Of a DNA stretch of 10,225 nt, positions 6,612-10,225 are shown in pieces. The stretch is taken from NCBI GenBank assembly GCA_945283395.1, contig CALYQH010000024.1, positions 1 through 10,225 on the forward strand, written 5' to 3'. Position 1 is the stretch's first letter, and every line of letters begins with the position of its first letter. The position numbers were made by a program, and so were the translations under genes. This DNA comes from an uncultured Ventosimonas sp. GTDB lineage: Bacteria > Pseudomonadota > Gammaproteobacteria > Pseudomonadales > Pseudomonadaceae. The notes below the pieces were generated by a model. It did no database searches, was not told the origin of the DNA, and worked only from the letters and a program-made list of their open reading frames with translations.

Positions 6612-7778
6612 TTATTTACCCTCCGCTGCGGCTACTACTTTTTTAGCTGCATCTGTTAATCCATTAGCTGCAATAATATTTAGTTTACTATCAGATAATA
6701 CTTTTGCACCAAGCTTTGCATTGTTACCTTCTAAACGTACTACTACAGGTACTTTTACACCTACTTCTTTAACTGCACCAACAATACCTTCAGCAATCAT
6801 ATCGCAGCGTACAATGCCACCAAAGATATTGACTAACACAGCTTTAACATTTGCATCAGAAAGTATAATTTTAAAAGCCTCGGTCACACGCTCTTTGGTT
6901 GCCCCACCACCTACGTCCAAGAAATTAGCAGGTTTACCGCCATGTAAGTTAACTATATCCATAGTGCCCATGGCAAGCCCTGCACCATTAACCATACAGC
7001 CAATATTTCCTTCTAACGCTACATAATTTAGTTCAAACTGTGCTGCATGGACCTCTCTTGGATCGTCCTGAGATGGATCTTGCATTTCTTTTAATTTAGG
7101 ATGACGATATAGAGCATTACCATCAATATTAATTTTGGCATCAAGACAATGTAAATTTCCATCTTTCTTGATAACTAGCGGGTTAATTTCTAATAACGCT
7201 AAATCATAATCTTGAAATAGCTGAGCTAACCCAATAAAAATATTTGTAAATTGTTTAACTTGATCGCCTTTTAAACCTAATTGAAAAGCTAACTCACGTC
7301 CTTGAAAAGGTTGCGCACCAATTAAAGGATCAATAGTGGCTTTTAGAATTTTGTCAGGAGTATCATGTGCTACTTTTTCAATTTCTACCCCTCCTTCAGT
7401 AGATGCCATGAAAACGATCCGACGACTAGAACGATCAATTACAGCACCTAGATAAAGTTCTTTAGCAATATCTGTACATGTTTCTACCAGCATATTGTTA
7501 ACTGGTTGTCCATTCGCATCCGTTTGATAAGTAACTAATCTTTTACCTAACCATTTAGCTGCAAAAGCTTTTGCAGCAGCAGCAGATTTTACTAATTTAA
7601 CACCGCCGGCTTTGCCACGTCCGCCTGCATGAACTTGAGCTTTAATTACCCATTCTGTACCACCTATTTCTGCACAAGCGGCCTCGGCTTCTTCAGGGGT
7701 ATCTACGGCGATACCTTTAGATACAGGAAGTCCATATTCAGCAAACAATTGCTTGCTTTGATATTCATGAAGATTCAT
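6612..7778 (-). CDS. sucC: Succinyl-CoA synthetase beta subunit (ATP-grasp)
   Basis: SucC binds nucleotide and succinate and forms the active enzyme with SucD. The product has 388 residues, equal to the E. coli protein, and key positions coincide: K46 and GRGKAGGV at 53-60 in the ATP-grasp domain, the metal ligands N199 (in LLEINPLV) and D213 (in HCLDAKI), and in the C-terminal ligase domain [28 protein letters not shown] and [17 protein letters not shown]. The start [16 protein letters not shown] is typical of the family. The upstream ribosome site is weak (an AAAGAG rather far from ATG). The gap of 139 bases from lpd contains three inverted repeats, listed separately, which could mark a processing site or a separate promoter for sucCD. 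ATP versus GTP preference is not decided from the sequence. Confidence 0.98.
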   Translation of the reverse strand: MNLHEYQSKQLFAEYGLPVSKGIAVDTPEEAEAACAEIGGTEWVIKAQVHAGGRGKAGGVKLVKSAAAAKAFAAKWLGKRLVTYQTDANGQPVNNMLVETCTDIAKELYLGAVIDRSSRRIVFMASTEGGVEIEKVAHDTPDKILKATIDPLIGAQPFQGRELAFQLGLKGDQVKQFTNIFIGLAQLFQDYDLALLEINPLVIKKDGNLHCLDAKINIDGNALYRHPKLKEMQDPSQDDPREVHAAQFELNYVALEGNIGCMVNGAGLAMGTMDIVNLHGGKPANFLDVGGGATKERVTEAFKIILSDANVKAVLVNIFGGIVRCDMIAEGIVGAVKEVGVKVPVVVRLEGNNAKLGAKVLSDSKLNIIAANGLTDAAKKVVAAAEGK

Positions 7779-7812
7779 AAGCTTTATTTTCTCTTTGGTA
7801 CTGCGTACATTA

Positions 7813-7835
7813 GATGATACTCAGTTAGTATCATC
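7813..7835. repeat. Perfect 9-5-9 palindrome in the sucC leader
   Basis: GATGATACT at 7813-7821 and AGTATCATC at 7827-7835 are exact inverse copies around CAGTT. It ends 34 bases before the sucC start codon. As DNA it has the form of an operator for a dimeric regulator; as RNA it is a hairpin close to the sucC ribosome site. No T-run follows on the minus strand, so it is not an intrinsic terminator. Confidence 0.6.
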
Positions 7836-7843
7836 ACCTCATT

Positions 7844-7861
7844 GTTAATCTTTTTATTAAC
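7844..7861. repeat. Small 6-6-6 palindrome between lpd and sucC
   Basis: GTTAAT at 7844-7849 and ATTAAC at 7856-7861 are exact inverse copies around a 6-base T-rich spacer. It lies between the long lpd hairpin and the sucC leader palindrome. Short and AT-rich, so it could be chance. Confidence 0.3.
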
Positions 7862-7872
7862 TACATTCTGGC

Positions 7873-7915
7873 AATTTAAGTAACGAGGGAATAGGACTCC
7901 CTCGTTACTTAAATT
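7873..7915. repeat. Perfect 18-base hairpin right after the lpd stop codon
   Basis: AATTTAAGTAACGAGGGA at 7873-7890 and its exact inverse at 7898-7915 flank a 7-base loop, ATAGGAC. On the minus-strand transcript it begins 2 bases after the lpd stop. The stem includes a GAGGGA/TCCCTC core and should be very stable. On the minus strand it is followed by GCCAG rather than a T-run, so it is more likely to protect or delimit the lpd 3' end, or to cause partial termination, than to be a full intrinsic terminator. Confidence 0.8.
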
Positions 7916-7917
7916 TA

Positions 7918-9375
<1,458 letters not shown>

Positions 9376-9410
9376 TCAAAACTATGTAAATAAGGTAGTA
9401 GATGCCCTAC

Positions 9411-9416
9411 ATTATA
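9411..9416 (-). promoter_or_regulatory. lpd: Possible -10 box for lpd
   Basis: A perfect TATAAT on the minus strand lies 57 bases before the lpd start codon. The expected -35 place is only T-rich and matches TTGACA poorly. A separate lpd promoter would make sense because E3 is needed by several complexes, but this is a guess in AT-rich DNA. Confidence 0.25.
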
Positions 9417-9431
9417 AAGAAAATAAAATAG

Positions 9432-9462
9432 AAAAAAATAATGCTTAATGGCTAATTATTTT
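9432..9462 (-). terminator. AT-rich hairpin with T-run between sucB and lpd (possible attenuator)
   Basis: On the minus strand AAAATAAT-TA-GC (9462-9451) pairs with GCATTATTTT (9444-9435), with a TA bulge and a 6-base loop, then TTT and further T-rich sequence follow. The stem is mostly A-T, so termination would be partial at best. It lies between the second half of the operon and sucB. Confidence 0.35.
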
Positions 9463-9477
9463 CTACTCGTGTTATTT

Positions 9478-9513
9478 CATATACCACGCCCAAAATGGGC
9501 TTGGTGTATATCG
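9478..9513. repeat. Hairpin right after the sucB stop codon
   Basis: GCCCA at 9488-9492 and TGGGC at 9496-9500 form a tight stem around AAA, extended outward by ACCA/TGGT and TATA/TATA after a mismatch and a small bulge. On the minus-strand transcript it begins a few bases past the sucB stop at 9518. No T-run follows, so a protective or processing hairpin is more likely than a terminator. Confidence 0.5.
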
Positions 9514-9517
9514 ATTA

Positions 9518-10225
9518 TTAAACATCTAATAATAATCGTGCAGGGTCTTCCAAGAAATCTTTCATAGTAACTAAGAAACTAACAGCCTCTTTACCATCTA
9601 TCATACGATGATCATAAGAAAGCGCCAAGTACATCATAGGAAGAATAACTATTTCTCCCTTTACCGCCATTGGTCGCTCTTGGATTTTGTGCATACCTAA
9701 AATAGCAGTTTGAGGTGGATTCACAATAGGGGTAGATAAAAGCGAACCAAAAACCCCACCGTTTGAGATAGTAAAAGTACCTCCCGTCATTTCTTCAATA
9801 GTTAATTTACCAGTTTTAGCTTTATTACCAAAATCTTTAATACCTGCTTCAATTTCTGCTAAACTCATAAACTCAGCATTACGCAAAATAGGGACTACTA
9901 AACCTCTATTACTAGAAACCGCTACACCTATATCTTGATAGCCATGATATACTACATCATTACCATCAATCGAGGCATTGACTGCGGGGAAACGTTTTAA
10001 TGCCTCTGTCGCTGCCTTTACGAAGAAAGACATAAATCCTAAACGAACACCATCGTGCTTCTTTTCGAAAAGATCTTTATATTTAGTACGTAAATCCATG
10101 ATAGGCTTCATGTTTACCTCATTAAAGGTAGTTAACATTGCCATAGAAGATTGCGCATCCAATAAGCGTTCGGCTACTTTAGCACGCAATCTTGTCATAG
10201 GCACACGTTTTTCAACCCTATCATC
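9518..10225 (-). CDS. sucB: Dihydrolipoyl succinyltransferase (E2 of 2-oxoglutarate dehydrogenase), C-terminal catalytic part
   Basis: E2 moves the succinyl group from lipoyl-lysine to CoA and forms the core of the 2-oxoglutarate dehydrogenase complex. The open frame continues through the right edge: before the GTG at 10204, which codes for an internal valine, the codons read DDRVEKR, giving the family sequence [18 protein letters not shown]. The true start, the lipoyl domain and the E3-binding domain therefore lie outside. The 235 residues present are the acyltransferase domain: [14 protein letters not shown] near the front, [16 protein letters not shown], the trimer-core [14 protein letters not shown], and the catalytic motif SYDHRMIDG with His at residue 206 and Asp at 210 of the visible part. 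NEVNM and the VPMTRLR start point to the succinyltransferase rather than the acetyltransferase, as do the neighbours lpd-sucC-sucD. sucA is expected further upstream. Confidence 0.97.
   Translation of the reverse strand, partial: DDRVEKRVPMTRLRAKVAERLLDAQSSMAMLTTFNEVNMKPIMDLRTKYKDLFEKKHDGVRLGFMSFFVKAATEALKRFPAVNASIDGNDVVYHGYQDIGVAVSSNRGLVVPILRNAEFMSLAEIEAGIKDFGNKAKTGKLTIEEMTGGTFTISNGGVFGSLLSTPIVNPPQTAILGMHKIQERPMAVKGEIVILPMMYLALSYDHRMIDGKEAVSFLVTMKDFLEDPARLLLDV

Noticed and set aside
6721..7026. Plus-strand open frame of 101 codons
   Set aside because: It lies entirely inside sucC on the opposite strand and its composition is that of an antisense shadow.
7629..7817. Plus-strand open frame of 62 codons reaching past the sucC start
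   Set aside because: Mostly antisense to sucC; the part outside covers the leader palindrome and shows no coding features.
10196..10204. Start of sucB at GTG 10204
   Set aside because: The frame stays open to the window edge and the preceding codons (DDRVEKR) continue the conserved family sequence, so this GTG is an internal valine.

Overview
The window looks like chromosomal DNA of an AT-rich gammaproteobacterium close to the Pseudomonas lineage. Two things point there. The 2-oxoglutarate dehydrogenase/succinyl-CoA synthetase genes lie in the order sucB-lpd-sucC-sucD, which is the Pseudomonas order (in E. coli lpd is in the pyruvate dehydrogenase operon instead). The encoded proteins, especially SucD, Lpd and an RhlB-type helicase with a long basic N-terminal tail, also read like Pseudomonas proteins in AT-rich codons. 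A low-GC member of Pseudomonadales, such as an Entomomonas-like insect associate, would fit; this is inference from sequence recall, not from a search.

Left part, plus strand (1-2261): the 3' end of a soluble lytic murein transglycosylase (slt), a 350-base gap with a strong palindrome, the RNA helicase gene rhlB starting at a TTG codon, and 14 bases later a 59-codon gene for a two-helix membrane peptide.

Middle part (2262-5727): accessory-type genes separated by long AT-rich gaps. A small lipoprotein of unknown function (minus) diverges from an MFS efflux-type transporter (plus). The transporter converges on an exported rhodanese-like protein (minus), with a GCTAGC hairpin terminator between them. 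A 436-base gap follows, holding two inverted repeats and the terminator of the suc operon.

Right part, minus strand (5728-10225, running off the end): sucB (5'-truncated by the window edge), lpd, sucC and sucD. Together they encode the E2 and E3 parts of the 2-oxoglutarate dehydrogenase complex and both subunits of succinyl-CoA synthetase, so the operon carries 2-oxoglutarate through succinyl-CoA to succinate in the TCA cycle; sucA is expected just beyond position 10225. sucC and sucD are tightly coupled (2 bases apart). The sucB-lpd and lpd-sucC gaps are each about 140-160 bases and contain conspicuous hairpins right after the stop codons, suggesting that transcript levels are adjusted segment by segment.

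I found no phage, CRISPR, insertion sequence, tRNA or rRNA. Most of the window is ordinary core metabolism. The points worth a second look are the intercistronic hairpins of the suc operon, the palindrome in the rhlB leader, and the small unrecognised genes.
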